Source: Luzula sylvatica | Taxonomy: Eukaryota; Streptophyta; Magnoliopsida; Poales; Juncaceae | Direction of reading: 5' to 3' | DNA: 64,000 bases | Assembly: GCA_946800325.1 (NCBI GenBank) | Contig: OX326958.1 | Location: 18,192,414 to 18,256,413, forward strand | Part shown: piece by piece, positions 10,853 to 22,539 of the stretch | Layout: every line of letters begins with the position of its first letter | How positions within the stretch are numbered: the stretch's first letter is position 1 | Notes under the pieces: generated by a model | What the model saw: only the letters and a program-made list of their open reading frames with translations | Told to the model about the DNA's origin: nothing | Databases searched by the model: none | Position numbers and translations under genes: made by a program

Positions 10853-11640
10853 AATTTAAGGAAACACTATTGTTGAAATGTCTTTGGAAAATTGATAACT
10901 AAAAAAGTAATATTTGGCTGACAATAATATGTCAAATCTAAGGAATTATCCAAGCTAAAGATATCAAAGATATACCGACATCGAAAAGATCTTTTTTCAT
11001 AAATGCATTAGTGAAGCTATTGCCTATCTACCTAGCATGTGTGACGGTTGATCCTATCAACCTAGAAATTAAGTTCATATGGTCCAAAGATGGCAACTTC
11101 TCGGCAAATGCACTATACCTATTCCTAAGGGATCCGGGAATTAGGGTTGAATGGGCAAGCCGTCTTTGGAAATCAAGAATTCCTCCAAAACTAAAATGTT
11201 TCATATGGCTAGCCATATTAGGAAAGATAAACACGACGGACATTCATGCAATTAAGGGGTGGCCCCGCACGGAGAATTGTCCACTTTGCATTGGCAATAT
11301 GGAAACGACACACCATCTATTATCGCAATGTAACTACACCAAGATGGTTTGGCAAATAATACAATGGAAAACCGACATATCAAACCAATTTGTGCCGCAA
11401 AAGGACATAGCCGACACATGGAGAATAAATAGAAACAACTATCCGAAAGAAAAGATGAAGGATTGGGACATGTTGTGGGCGGCGGTATCATGGCAAGTAT
11501 GGAAAGAGAGGAATGCATGGATCTTTCGGGGAGAGGACAAAATACCCATGACAACGCCGAATGGAGCGATACAAGAATTCCTACTATGGAAAGGAGCTAG
11601 GCAAAGTAGGAATGATGTACGCTTAGTAACAATAGGATAA
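10853..11640 (+). pseudogene. LINE reverse transcriptase, downstream part with zf-RVT
   Basis: The reading frame enters at about 10853 with LLLKCLWKIDN and SNIWLTII, the segment that follows the RT core in plant L1-type ORF2, with two in-frame stops. It is open from about 10960 to the TAA at 11640. FIWSKDGNFSANALYLFL, then WKSRIPPKLKCFIWLA and CPLCIGNMETTHHLLSQC are the zf-RVT C-terminal domain. This is the continuation of the fragment at 306-660. The LINE 3' end is probably in the AT-rich sequence by 11780. Confidence 0.85.
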
Positions 11641-11776
11641 AAATAGACAAAGAAACTATGTAAATGTTATAAATATATTGTATATATTAATGCGAATGTA
11701 TTATTAGATTTATTTTGTATATCATGACACATATATGTACATGTGTAATTGTGCATGATGTTGTGTGTTATGTATG

Positions 11777-11834
<58 letters not shown>

Positions 11835-12776
11835 TGATACCACCCATGGCATTGTACCCGTGGTATTGACTAATGTGGGTATCATCCATGGTATTGTGTA
11901 GGGACTCATGGTATTGTGCAGGCTATATATATATATATATATATCCCTTCCATTGTAATGAAGTTCAAGAGAAATGAAATATTTACAAGTTCAAGAGAAA
12001 TGAAATATTTACAATTTTACAATATGATATTTCATAATATTATAAGATGATATTTATTATTCTGTTCTATAGTTTATTATATGATTTTTTATATAAAATT
12101 ATTTCATGTAAAATTGAAAAATGTAATGTGAAATATTATTTATTTAATAAAATAATACTTTAATATATATTATAAATAGTACAATAAAATAGTGAGTTGT
12201 AAAATATTATCATAAACTATTTTTTAATTATGATAACGTCAAAATATTTATCATGAAATATTTAATTTATTTATGTATTTATTAATTTATATTGAATAAA
12301 ATAATTTATAAAAGAAAATCAAGAAGGGTATTTTTGTCCAAGAAAATGAAAATTGGATGGAATGTTAAAGTTAACATTGCTAGGGGTTTTTTTGAGAATT
12401 AAATTCAAGTTATAGGGGTTTTTTCAAATAATCAACAAGTTAGGGGGTTTTTGAGAAATCTCAAAAAAATTAGGGTTTTTTTTCAAGAATTCCCCATATA
12501 ATATTTTTATCTATTTTTACTTTTTTTATTTTTTATTAAAGACCCGCACTCAGACTTTATGTTTATCTATTTTTTCTCTCCAAATGAATCTTGCAGGAAG
12601 TCTCATGGGAGTTCTCTTTAAATTAAGAATTAACAAAACAAACAATTAAATGGACCAGCTAATTTTACATATAAAATACATTTGAGTGGCCTGCTTGTGC
12701 ATCTTTTCTACAAAAGAGTCTTGCAGAAAATTTCTTGGAAATTTCATTGAAATTAAGAACTGTAATTAATAATTTA
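11641..12776. repeat. AT-rich non-coding stretch with microsatellites
   Basis: Holds (TA)n at about 11779-11832 and 11925-11944, with a small block between them that repeats CATGGTATTGT-like phrases. A 26-bp unit is tandemly doubled at 11963-12014. At 12380-12495 imperfect units contain TTAGGGGTTTTTT. No coding sequence seen. Confidence 0.7.
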
Positions 12777-13863
12777 TGGATAATTATATCATACCCCCTC
12801 ATTTCCCCCACATTCTCTATATCGCCAATTAATCATTAATTAGTGATTAATTAACATGATCATTAATAAAAATATATTTAATTAACAATTAATTAATATT
12901 AATGTATTTTAATTATATATTAATTAATTGTTAAATGAGTGTTATTTTTATTAATTATTCTAATAATTAATCATTAATTAGGATATAGAGTGTGTTGTAG
13001 TGAAACTAAGGAACACAGTACATGACCTCTTAATTTATCAAATGTTTGGTATGCTTTCACAGTCTTACTGCGAAATTAAAAAGCAAATTAAAGATTACAA
13101 CGATGGGCCTAGACTTTTTTTTATTTTATGAAAATAGAGGGGCTCATAGGTTTTAGAATAAAAAAGAGACCATATACAGTACCCCAATTTTTTCACAATA
13201 TTTTTTATGTTCCTAATTAATGATTAATTAGAATGATAATTAACCAAGTGATACTTTATTAACAATTAATTAATATATAATTAAAATACATATATATTAA
13301 CAATTCTTAATTAATATTAATTAATTGTTAATAGGATATTCTTTTGTTAATGATCATGTTAATTAATCACCAATTAATGGTTAATTGATGATATAGAGGA
13401 TGTGGTGGAGAAATGAGGGGGTTATATGACATAATTATTAACAATTCTTAATTAACCAAGTGGCACTTCATTAACAGTTAATTAATACATAATTAAAATA
13501 CATATATATTAACAATTCTTAATTAATATTAATTAATTGTTAATAGGATGTTCTTTTGTTAATGACCATGTTAATTAATCATCAGTTAATGGTTAATTGA
13601 TGATATAGAGGATGTGGTGGAGAAATGAGGAGGTATGACATAATTATTAACAATTCTTAATTAACCAAGTGGTACTTCATTAACGGTTAATTAATACATA
13701 CTTAAAATACATATATATTAATAATTCTTAATTAATATTAATTAACTGTTAATGAAATGTTTTTTTTGTTAATAGTTATGTTAATTTATCATCAATTAAT
13801 GATTAATTGGTAATATAGAGATGTGACGGGGAAATGAGGGGATATGACATAATTATCCAATAA
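12777..13863. mobile_element. Foldback-type element with 210-bp tandem units
   Basis: The left end GGATAATTATATCATACC is matched inverted at the right end (about 13840-13863). The inverted similarity extends for roughly 200 bp, taking in CCTCATTTCCCC, CTCTATAT and AATTAATCATTAATTA. The right half is a tandem array of three ~210-bp units (phase marks TTAACCAAGTG near 13240, 13452 and 13661). The layout fits a MITE or foldback element whose right arm has been amplified. No coding capacity and no clear target duplication. Confidence 0.6.
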
Positions 13864-13964
13864 AAAATATGTTTTACATTCTCCACTCGGATAAGCGACT
13901 GTTTTGAAATATGCCATGGCATCTCTCATTTCAAACATGAAAAATCATTAAGACTATGATACAT

Positions 13965-14259
13965 GTTTGGTGGAGAAACCCGTACAAGATTATTGTTTTT
14001 GTCATTATTATAATTAATAGCTCTCTACTTTACCTCTTATACATCCCATTCATTCTTTTATTTTTCTCGGTATTAAAGGAAAAGAAACGCTATTATATGA
14101 TAATTATTTGATCTCTTGTCGCGAAATTACTTTCTTCTATACGAGAATAGCTCTGCCAAAAGAGAAGTAGGCTTGTTAGTAATTTAATGAATTATGACCA
14201 AACTTAAGTGAATATTGTAGTTTTATGACTCGCTAAGTTGTATACAAAGGTCCACCCCA
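13965..14259. repeat. Dispersed direct repeat, copy 1
   Basis: About 295 bp starting TTTGGTGGAGAAACC and ending TATACAAAGGTCCACC closely resemble 21147-21419 in the same orientation, including GAGAATAGCTCTGCCAAAAG. No coding sequence. It could be a pair of terminal repeats, a segmental duplication, or two copies of an unnamed repeat. Confidence 0.65.
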
Positions 14260-14264
14260 CGAGG

Positions 14265-14453
14265 TTCGTGATGAACCGAAAAACGAATATACCCACGGGT
14301 AAAAAATTCCCTCCGTACCCGAATTCGAATCCTGAACGGATATTTTTTTTCTGGTAATACCGATCCGCAGGTATTTTTTTTCGGACATTACCCGCCCCGT
14401 TCGGGTCAGGTACCCACGGGTTCGGGTTTCTGTCCGACCCATTGACATCCCTA
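14265..14453. mobile_element. hAT-type element end (relic)
   Basis: The end ATTGACATCCCTA (inverse TAGGGATGTCAAT) with repeated ACCCGAA and CCCACGGG phrases is characteristic of Ac/Tip100-like non-autonomous hAT elements. The opposite end was not found. Confidence 0.55.
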
Positions 14454-14639
14454 AATCCCCCTGTCCTCTTGATGTGCTAGCAAACACCGTTAAAACATGG
14501 AGTATGTTAAGTCTTACAAACTCATGTTCAACCTTCCATTGTTAGACTTGTCATATTTGCTGCCCCTGCCTCCTTGTCACATCCCATGTTTTACTGTTGT
14601 TATTACCCATGCTTTACTATATTGTACAATGCACATACA

Positions 14640-14713
<74 letters not shown>

Positions 14714-15524
14714 AAATTTCTCTCTTCACTTAATCTTCTTCCTCCTTTCAAATTTACCTATTTTTTTCTCTATCAGTCATTGCCAAGCATGAATCATTTC
14801 TCAATTGACGAGGATTTTTTTGTTTTTTGACGATGAACACCCTTCCAAGCTTTGACGACGAATACTCATTGTTGCAGTCCTAAGAATGGCTCATATTAGG
14901 CAAGAAACACTTTGAATTAGTTAGTGCTATTTGATGTTTTTGATGATATTTTTGTGTTTTTCAGATCAATTGCGAAATATTGGATGCTATTTGTGAGGTA
15001 TGACTTTTGATTTCTAAGTCAATTACTGGATCAGATGTACATATTTATTTGTATTTTTCGGTCAATTAATTTCCATATTTTTTTGTGTAGTTGACTGTAA
15101 ATGGGGCCATTTGTTCATCCGGTCTTGTCTATTTTATTTGACAAATTTGCATGCTCAAATTGCCGAAAAAAACTTCAAATTTCATTCATTTAATATAAGT
15201 TTTTGTTTATTATAGCTCTCATGTTGAGTATACTGATTTTATATTGTTGTATTTTGCTGAAATTTTTAGTTGTACAACAAATGTAGTCTTTTTTCAATCA
15301 GAGGCAATCTATTTTTAATTGTGAATTGCATGATTATGATTTGTACCTATATTGTTAATTTATTTACACATTTGTTTAGAATTATTTAACTGGTACGAAG
15401 TGGTATGGATTAAATGGTAAGTATACCAAAGTTTGACAATTTGTGTAACGAAGACGTTGTTGTTAATTTGGGATAGAAAATGTGTGTTAATGTGTGTAAA
15501 TTGTGTTGTATATTTTATTTGTAA
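14454..15524. other. Non-coding stretch with (CT)n microsatellite
   Basis: A (CT)n tract lies at about 14641-14714. The remainder is T-rich sequence without a convincing gene. Short open frames here are only the microsatellite read in different frames. Confidence 0.6.
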
Positions 15525-16020
15525 TTTGGATTTGTGTCATATTTGACATCAATCTAATATTTTTGGTTTAACATTAACAAAAAAAATATTGTGTATTATG
15601 TGACTCCAATCTAATATGTTTGGTTTAACATTAACAGAAAAATGTTGTGTAATATTTGACACCAATATAATATTGGACATCAATCTGATATGCTTGATTT
15701 AACATTAACAAAAAATGTTGCGTAATATTGGTCACCAATCTAATATTTTTTGTTTAATATTAACAATAAAATATTGTGTAATATTTGACATCCAATTTAA
15801 CATTTGACACCAAACTAATATGTTTGGTTTAACATAAAAAAGATTGTGTAATATTTGACAGCAATCTAATATTTTTTATTTTAATATGAATAAAAAATAT
15901 TGTGTAATATTTGACATTCAATCTAATATTTTTGGTTTAACAGAAAAAATGTTGTGTAATATTTGACAGCAATATAATATTTTTTAATATTAATAAAAAA
16001 AAATCATGTTTGATATTTGT
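15525..16020. repeat. ~58-bp minisatellite
   Basis: About eight diverged units, each beginning close to TGTGTAATATTTGACA and continuing CAATCTAATAT...GGTTTAACATTAACA. Some units contain an extra internal partial duplication. AT-rich and non-coding. Confidence 0.75.
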
Positions 16021-16339
16021 CATCCAATCTAATATTTAATACAAATCTAATAAATTGGTTTCATTAAATATTCTCCATGATTTAACAGCAAATTGAGTGT
16101 TTACTATTTTGACATCCAATTTCTATTCTTTTTCGTTTATCAATGATACAATGCCTTTGTACAAAAAAAGTAATAATAAAAAAGACTAAGCACTATACAA
16201 AGTTAAAAATTAGCAATTTTTAAAACCAAAGTTCATTTCAAAATAACAAAATAAGTTTGTTTATTGACAAAAAACATTTACCAGTTAAAAATTTATAATG
16301 ATTCAGAAGAAGGGAATTCAAAATAAGGGGTTTATTTGT

Positions 16340-16645
16340 AAGGACTAAAAAATCATTGAAAATTCATGGGGTTCATTGCAAAAAAAACAAATACGAGCGA
16401 AAATTGAGTTACTAGTAAAAAAACAATTATCAGTAAAAATTGATTGTGAACTGTAAAAAAAAAAATACCAGTGAAAATTCAGGGGCTTAATTGTAAAAAA
16501 AATCATGCCAGTAAAAATTCAGGGGGTTAATTGTAAAAAAAACCATAAACATTGACAAATATCAGTAAAAATTGAAGGGGTTAACTATAAATAAAGAAAA
16601 TACCAGATTCAGAGGGTTCATTGTCAAAAATCAAATAAGTATGTG
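16340..16645. repeat. ~43-bp degenerate tandem repeat
   Basis: Units resembling ACCAGTAAAAATTCAGGGG followed by TTAATTGTAAAAAAA recur six or seven times. A further unit (TACCAGATTCAGAGG) occurs at 20379-20395, on the far side of the hAT-like insertion, so that element landed inside this array. Confidence 0.65.
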
Positions 16646-16849
16646 TTTTGAGCATAGTTCTTAGAGTCGGAGTCGGAGTCGGAGTCGGCCGATGGCCGAA
16701 GAGTAATAATCGGGTGAGTCGGATCGGAATCATCTGAGTCGGATCGGAGAGTCGGATTTTGTGAAAATGATATCTTATTAATTAAAATAAAAAATAGAAA
16801 CACCACTTACATTATATATAGTTATACATGTATATAGTTCATTATTAAT

Positions 16850-19371
16850 CACTACAACATATCAGCTTATTTGGGACGGGCCGTAGCTAAATATCAGCTT
16901 TATTGGTACGGGCCGTCACAAAAATCGTCCCTAATTAGCTACGGGCCGTACCAAATTGGATATACCGTCCCAAAATTTAGGGACGGGCCGTAGCAACTGA
17001 GAAAAACCGTCCCAAAATTTAGCTACGGGCCGTACCAAATTGGATATACCGTCCCAAAATTTAGGGACGGGCCGTAGCAAATGAGAAAAACCGTCCCAAA
17101 ATTTAGCTACAGGCCGTCCCAAAAGCATCTGACCGTCGCAATAAGTGTTTTCTGACGGGCCGTCGTAAAAATTGAATTGCATTCCCCCCTTTTTATCTCT
17201 ATACGATCGTTTCTCTCTCTCACTTCCACTGTCGTCTCTCTCTCTCATTCACTCACCCCTCTCAGCCCCCTCCTCTCTCCCTCTCAGCCCTAACGGCGCA
17301 GCCCCCTCGTCTCTCTCTCAGCCCCCTCCTCTCTCATTTTCAGCCGCCTCTCCTCTCTATCTCTCTCTCCCTTTCTCTCCTGTCGCAGCCCACGCCCACA
17401 CAAACGAACGAAGAAGAAGACCATATGAGATTATTTTCGTGCTTATTGAGTATTTTGAATCGATTTTTTTTTTTGTTTTATTCGTGATTTTCTGATTTCG
17501 AGTTACTTTTGTGTGGATCCAATACCCTAATATTATTTGGGATTTTTTTGGTCTTTTTTACTGTTTTTTTGTCGTAAACCCTAGATCTGCCGTAACTCAG
17601 GATTTTTTGGACTTCTTTTTTACCTTTTTTTTACTGTTTCCGTGTTTTTTCCTGTTATTTCTCTGATTTTTGGATTATTTTTTCCTTTTTTCTGTGTTCT
17701 TTTCATATCGATTCGCACTAATTAATGGACTATTTTTGAACTAATTATTTTTTCCTGTTCTCTCTCTGTCTGATTTTTCTCTAATTAATAAATGAACTTT
17801 AGGATTTTTGTTGGAAAGTTTTAATTTCCTGTTAATTTCGAGGGTTTTAATGAGGGATTTTAATGCAAAGTAAGATGAAAGAAAAAGGAGTTTCTGAGCC
17901 GTTAATTATTGCTATTGTTTTGAGAATGACCGAATTTGATCACAAGGTATTTTTTCTTAATCTCTTGCTAAATGGCCCAATATATACAATTTGATCACAA
18001 GGTATTTTTTTAATTATTTATGTGTAGTTTATGTAATATTATATTTTATTTGAATTATTTATGTGTTGGTCTCGGAGGGGCGTACCAGTGCATCCGCAGC
18101 AGGCGGGTCTGGGAGGGGCAGGAGGCGGGACTCGGAGGGACAGGAGGCGGGCCCTAGAAGCGAGAGCGAGAAGCGGGCGATTATCCAAATCTGCGAAGAG
18201 AGTGCGAGAATTCGGAGCCGATCTTCTCGCATTCGAAGCCAAGGTCCAAATTTCTTTCTTTTTTTCAATTTTACTTAGATTTTAAAATTTGTTTTGATAA
18301 TGCAATTCTTTTAACTTTTTGCTATATTTATTTAGTGATATTAAAATTAATTTGTGCTCTACAAATCCCTCTTTGTTTACAATTTTACTTAGATTTTAAA
18401 ATTAATTTTGATAAATTATAATTTATTTAGTGATATTATTTAAAATCCAGCGTTTTTTTGGTAAATTATAATTTTAAAATTAATTTTTGGTAAATAATTA
18501 ACTATTTATGTTCAATAATTTATTTTAGGTAAATAATTTTTTGGATAATAAATATTTATTAACTTTGAGATTATTTTAGGTAAATAATTTTTTGGATAAT
18601 AACTATTTCTGTTTAATATTTATTATATCAACTTTGAGATTATATTATGTATTAATTAATATTTAGTAAATAAAATTTCTTGTACATTTATTGTAAATTG
18701 TAATTTATTTATTTTTTTACGTGTGTGTAATATGTATGTAAGATGTGTATGTATGTATGTGTGTGTGTAAATTGTATATATGTGTGATTGTGTGTAAATT
18801 GTGTGAATATATATTATGTACTTGTGTGTAAATTGTAATTTTATTATTTTTTACTTTGAGATAATATTTATTGTGTAAATTGTGTGAATTGTGTGAATAT
18901 ATATTATGTACTTTGTGTGTAAATTGTATGTACATAGTAAATAATATTTATTATGTACTCTATGTGTAATTTATTATGTATATTATTAATTAATTATATA
19001 TATTATTATCTAATAATGAGCAATATTAGTAAATAATAATAATAATAATAATAATAATATTAGATAAAAATAAATAATAAACAGGAATCAATAAAAAAAA
19101 TTAATAAATATTCATTACTGCGGCGGGCCGTCGGAAAATAGCTGTCAGGTACTTGCTACGCCTTGTCACATCATCCAACCTTATTGCTACGGCCTGTACC
19201 AAAAATCCCCGTACCAATAAGCTTATTGCTACGGCCCGTAGCTAATACGTACGCCCTTAATTGGTACGGGGCGTTTGGGACGGCCAACCGTACCAATAAG
19301 TTTATTGGGACGGTTTTGGGTCTTATTGTGACGGTTTTTTACCGTACCAATAAGCTGTATGTGTTGTAGTG
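16850..19371. mobile_element. Non-autonomous CACTA-type transposon 2
   Basis: Termini CACTACAACATA and TGTTGTAGTG with an exact 3-bp duplication AAT (16847-16849, 19372-19374). Subterminal repeats are variants of GGGACGGGCCGTAGC at the left end (16870-17165) and of TTGCTACGGCCCGTA at the right (19120-19360). The interior has a pyrimidine-rich block (17180-17400) resembling a 5' leader, a GC-rich block (18065-18250), GT/TA microsatellites and an ATA run (19030-19060). No transposase frame. The GC-rich block shares GCCGATCTTCTCGCATTCGA with element 1 in the opposite orientation. Confidence 0.85.
18065..18250. other. GC-rich exon-like block inside CACTA-type element 2
   Basis: A GC-rich island in AT-rich surroundings (GGAGGGGCAGGAGGCGGG-type repeats), ending in GCCGATCTTCTCGCATTCGA, which recurs inverted in CACTA-type element 1 near 4390. 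It may be a captured host fragment or a family-specific leader exon. Open frames on both strands are short and repetitive, so no protein is called. Confidence 0.4.
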
Positions 19372-20376
19372 AATATATAATATTTAATTATTTTGTTAAT
19401 TATGCATGTTAATTCAAGTATGGAGATTTGGACAGGGAAATTTTGGTCCAATGTAAAATTACTCATTTTTTTTTTATGACCGTATGTCAGAGATAAAGTG
19501 CAAAAAGGAAATTTTATTTTGCCACAAAAGTTATCCATCATAATTTTTATATTGTAATTAACACATAATTAACATGTTAATTAAAAAACACATAATACAC
19601 GATTAAATGATATTAATTTAAATTAAGTAATTCAAATGAATGTTAATAATATATTAATCATTTATTAATTATATGATATGTATTGATTATTATGTTAATT
19701 AAATATTATAATTAAGATAAAAAAAAATATGGTGGTAACATTTGGGAATACATAACAGCTTACTCTGAGCGGATTTATAAAACCTGATGATTTATGTCTT
19801 TTCTCCATCTGACTAATTAATGAATTTTTAAACTAATTAATTTATCGAATTTTTAAAATCCGTTGGTACTAAATTTTTAAAATCTGATATGAATCGGATT
19901 TAGAATATTTTTCAAAACCGAATTCTTTTTCGAATTTTTTTTTTTGACAGATTTATCGCGAAAAATGCTCCAAAAACATTGCTACTAATTTCATTTTATT
20001 AATTTATAAACATGCTTACTAAAAAATATACCATCACCAACATAAAGTATAACTATAGTCTATACATAGACTTTTGACGTGAAACAACATGAATAATAAT
20101 AATTGTCCTATCTCAGTCTATTGTTTTGTGCATAAAATATTCAATGACCCCTAAAATAATCCCTACAGACCTACAAAATAGTGTACCCCACGTATTGTCT
20201 TCTTCAAATACCTTTTCTTCCAAAATAGCTCGACGAATATGAAAAAAATGAAACAAATGGCAGGATCGGTGAAAATCGACCGGAGTCGGGCATGAATCGG
20301 GTCGGCCGCCGCGACTCCGGCTCGAGTCGGCTGACTCCGGTCATGGATCGGCGACTCTAGGAACCATACTTTTGAG

Positions 20377-21146
20377 GGTACCAGATTCAGAGGATTCGAG
20401 CAAATGAGGGTACCAAACCTTTGCTCTTGGCGAGAGAGCGCGCCTTGAATTGTTAATTGGAAACAGAGAAAGAGTTTTTAGTTGCAGTATGCAGTATGCA
20501 GACGAGTGAGAATCTTCAATCAATGATTAACCTTTACATCTCTCTGAATGCACCGACTTAATTAGTCTGAAAATTAAAATTTCTTGATTGATATCAAAGA
20601 TGTTTAAGTGAGAGTTCGAGGAACCATATCAAATCTCGTAATAATATCAACTTAGATTCATATCAGGCTCAGTTATGATCCAATTAACAGAAATATTAGG
20701 CGAGTCCATATCTGCCTATTTTCTAGCAGGGAGTGCCGTCAAGCCATAGCTGATTTTCATTGTTTGTTACTTTTTTTTGTGCTCGACTCCATTGAGACTC
20801 GGACACAGCCCGCAGAAAGAGAACCAATAATCCTATGTTGTATATATTATTTTCTTAATTCGTTGGACGTGTTTTATTTAGTGATTTTAGAATATGCATT
20901 ATCGCTTCGCTGTAGTTCGAAAAAGAAATAGTATTGCTACTACACAAGCTAGCATTCATATTTCATAAACATGATTGCACAGTGTTTTTTCTATAAGAAC
21001 GTACAAAAATAGAAGGAGAGTAGACGAGACATTCAATTTTTAACGTGGTATCTCCCGAAGGAACTAATCCACGGCTGAACACCTCTCGGGAGATGGCCAG
21101 GTCGGCAGCCTGGCAAATTCACTGTTCCTTTTTTCTTTCCTTATAT
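20377..21146. other. Unassigned intergenic sequence
   Basis: No gene or known element recognised. A short inverted phrase (ATCTCCCGAAGG ... CTCTCGGGAGAT) lies at about 21048-21095. Confidence 0.4.
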
Positions 21147-21419
21147 TTTGGTGGAGAAACCATTACAAGATTATTGTTCTTCTACATCTCATTCATTCTT
21201 TTGTTTGTTTCGGTTTTAAAGCGGAAAAACCCCATATTATTATATGATAATATTTGAGCTTGTGTTGCGATATTATTTTCGTCTTCTCAGATATGTGGGA
21301 TACGAGAATAGCTCTGCCAAAAGAAAAGTAGACTTGTTAGTACTTTAATGAATTATAACTAAAATTAAGTGAATATTGTAGTTTTATCACTAGCTAGACT
21401 GTATACAAAGGTGCACCCA
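21147..21419. repeat. Dispersed direct repeat, copy 2
   Basis: Second copy of the repeat at 13965-14259, same orientation, with several small indels. It brackets the interval 14260-21146. Followed by ~300 bp without recognisable content up to the Mutator-like element. Confidence 0.65.
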
Positions 21420-21720
21420 AGTTGTTCGACGAAATTCTCACTAGAGAAAAATAGTCAAGTAGGGTACTATTTTCTCTAACTTATATTTTAGCTAGAATCT
21501 AAGTATTGCATTCTTCCAAATAAGCATTTGAAATTTAATGAACTGACAAAAAGTAAGAATGAATTCTAGTTAATACCTGCATAGGAAGGTGTTATAATCA
21601 AGCGATGCAGTGGCTTTGATCTTTATTACAATATATTGCTGAAGAACAAGTTCATATAAATGCATACAACACTACAAATGGTAACCCCGCTAAATATAAC
21701 TGCAAGCACAATAGATGAAA

Positions 21721-21821
21721 TTATCAATAAAATTGTGCTACCCGCAATTTTTTTCCTGCACTCAACTCGCAGATGACGTGGCACCCACGGCAGCTACCAC
21801 GCGAGCACACTAAACGGATGG
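21721..21821 (+). repeat. Left terminal inverted repeat of the MULE
   Basis: Reads ATCAATAAAATTGTGCTACC, then CCGCAA, CTCGCAGATGACGTGGCACC and CACGCGAGCAC, ending AAACGGATGG. Pairs with 33781-33884. A second shorter copy of its inner edge (AAACGGATGG plus ATGTTTTGCCTTACCC) follows at about 21926-21962. Confidence 0.7.
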
Positions 21822-21962
21822 GAAAAAACATGTTTTGCCTTACCCGTTAAGATAAGAACTTTCGCTCGATAAAAACAAAAGAAAAAAAGGAAACCGTGCT
21901 CTCCCAAGTTCTCTTTCTCTCTCTCACTAAACGGATGGAAAAATCATGTTTTGCCTTACCCA

Positions 21963-22276
21963 TTTTCTCTTTCTCTCTCTCAATTTCCCATCGATTCTTC
22001 CATCCCCTCAAATCGCCGGAGCCAGAGAACGCCTAGTGCCGCCAGTAAGCTGAGTCAGAGAATGCCCAGTCCCCCCCCCCCTTTCGAAAAGAAATAGCAC
22101 TGAGAGAGAGAGATTCTGCAATTATTCTCTTGGCGTTCAGGTCTGTGCTCACTGCCACGTAACCCTAGACCTCTCGTTTCACCAACATGTCTTTTCGTTG
22201 CATGCCGACGACTTCATCGAGATCCCTCTTTGGGAAGATCTGGACATTCTGGTACGAAATCAGTTTTTTGGGGTTT
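21963..22276 (+). other. MULE leader with an exon-like segment
   Basis: Pyrimidine-rich leader followed by 22165-22253, where one frame reads ADDFIEIPLWEDLDIL and ends at a GT that could be a splice donor. This looks like coding sequence of a host gene captured by the MULE, but the source was not recognised. The insertion of copia B directly follows. Confidence 0.35.
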
Positions 22277-22506
22277 TATTAGAAGAAATGAAGGCCGGTG
22301 CACATGTGTAGAATGGAGAGCATGTGAAGTCAATGGAGATGATTTATTATGATTGTTTTGATTGTTTATGTGACTCATGAAATTAGTTAAGGGGTATAAT
22401 AGGAATTTTACTATCCTTATTTGATGTATTTAAACAACAGTGAGTTAGTAAAATAGAGCATCAATGAATGCTCATTTGATCCTTCTCTTTTGTCTCTCTT
22501 CTATCA
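22277..22506 (+). repeat. 5' LTR of copia B
   Basis: 230 bp, begins TATTAGAAGAAATGAAGG and ends CTCTTCTATCA. Followed by TGGTTATTAGAGCC (22507-22520), a primer binding site for initiator-Met tRNA. Confidence 0.9.
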
Positions 22507-22539
22507 TGGTTATTAGAGCCTAAAGCTCACGGCTAGACC

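Larger units (their letters stand above)
16653..20369. mobile_element. hAT-like non-autonomous element (host of CACTA-type element 2)
   Basis: The left end CATAGTTCTTAGAGTC and the inverted right end GACTCTAGGAACCATA form imperfect terminal inverted repeats, followed inward by repeated GAGTCGG phrases at both ends. The 7-bp direct repeat TTTTGAG flanks the element (16646-16652, 20370-20376), and an eighth base differs, close to the 8-bp duplication of hAT elements. Without the nested CACTA-type element it is about 1.2 kb. No transposase. Confidence 0.65.

Noticed and set aside
14497..14830. Three overlapping open frames rich in Ser-Leu
   Set aside because: Generated by the (CT)n run; no conserved domain or start context.
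17172..17495. 107-codon open frame in CACTA-type element 2
   Set aside because: Pyrimidine-rich leader-like DNA gives Ser/Leu/Pro repeats; not protein-like.
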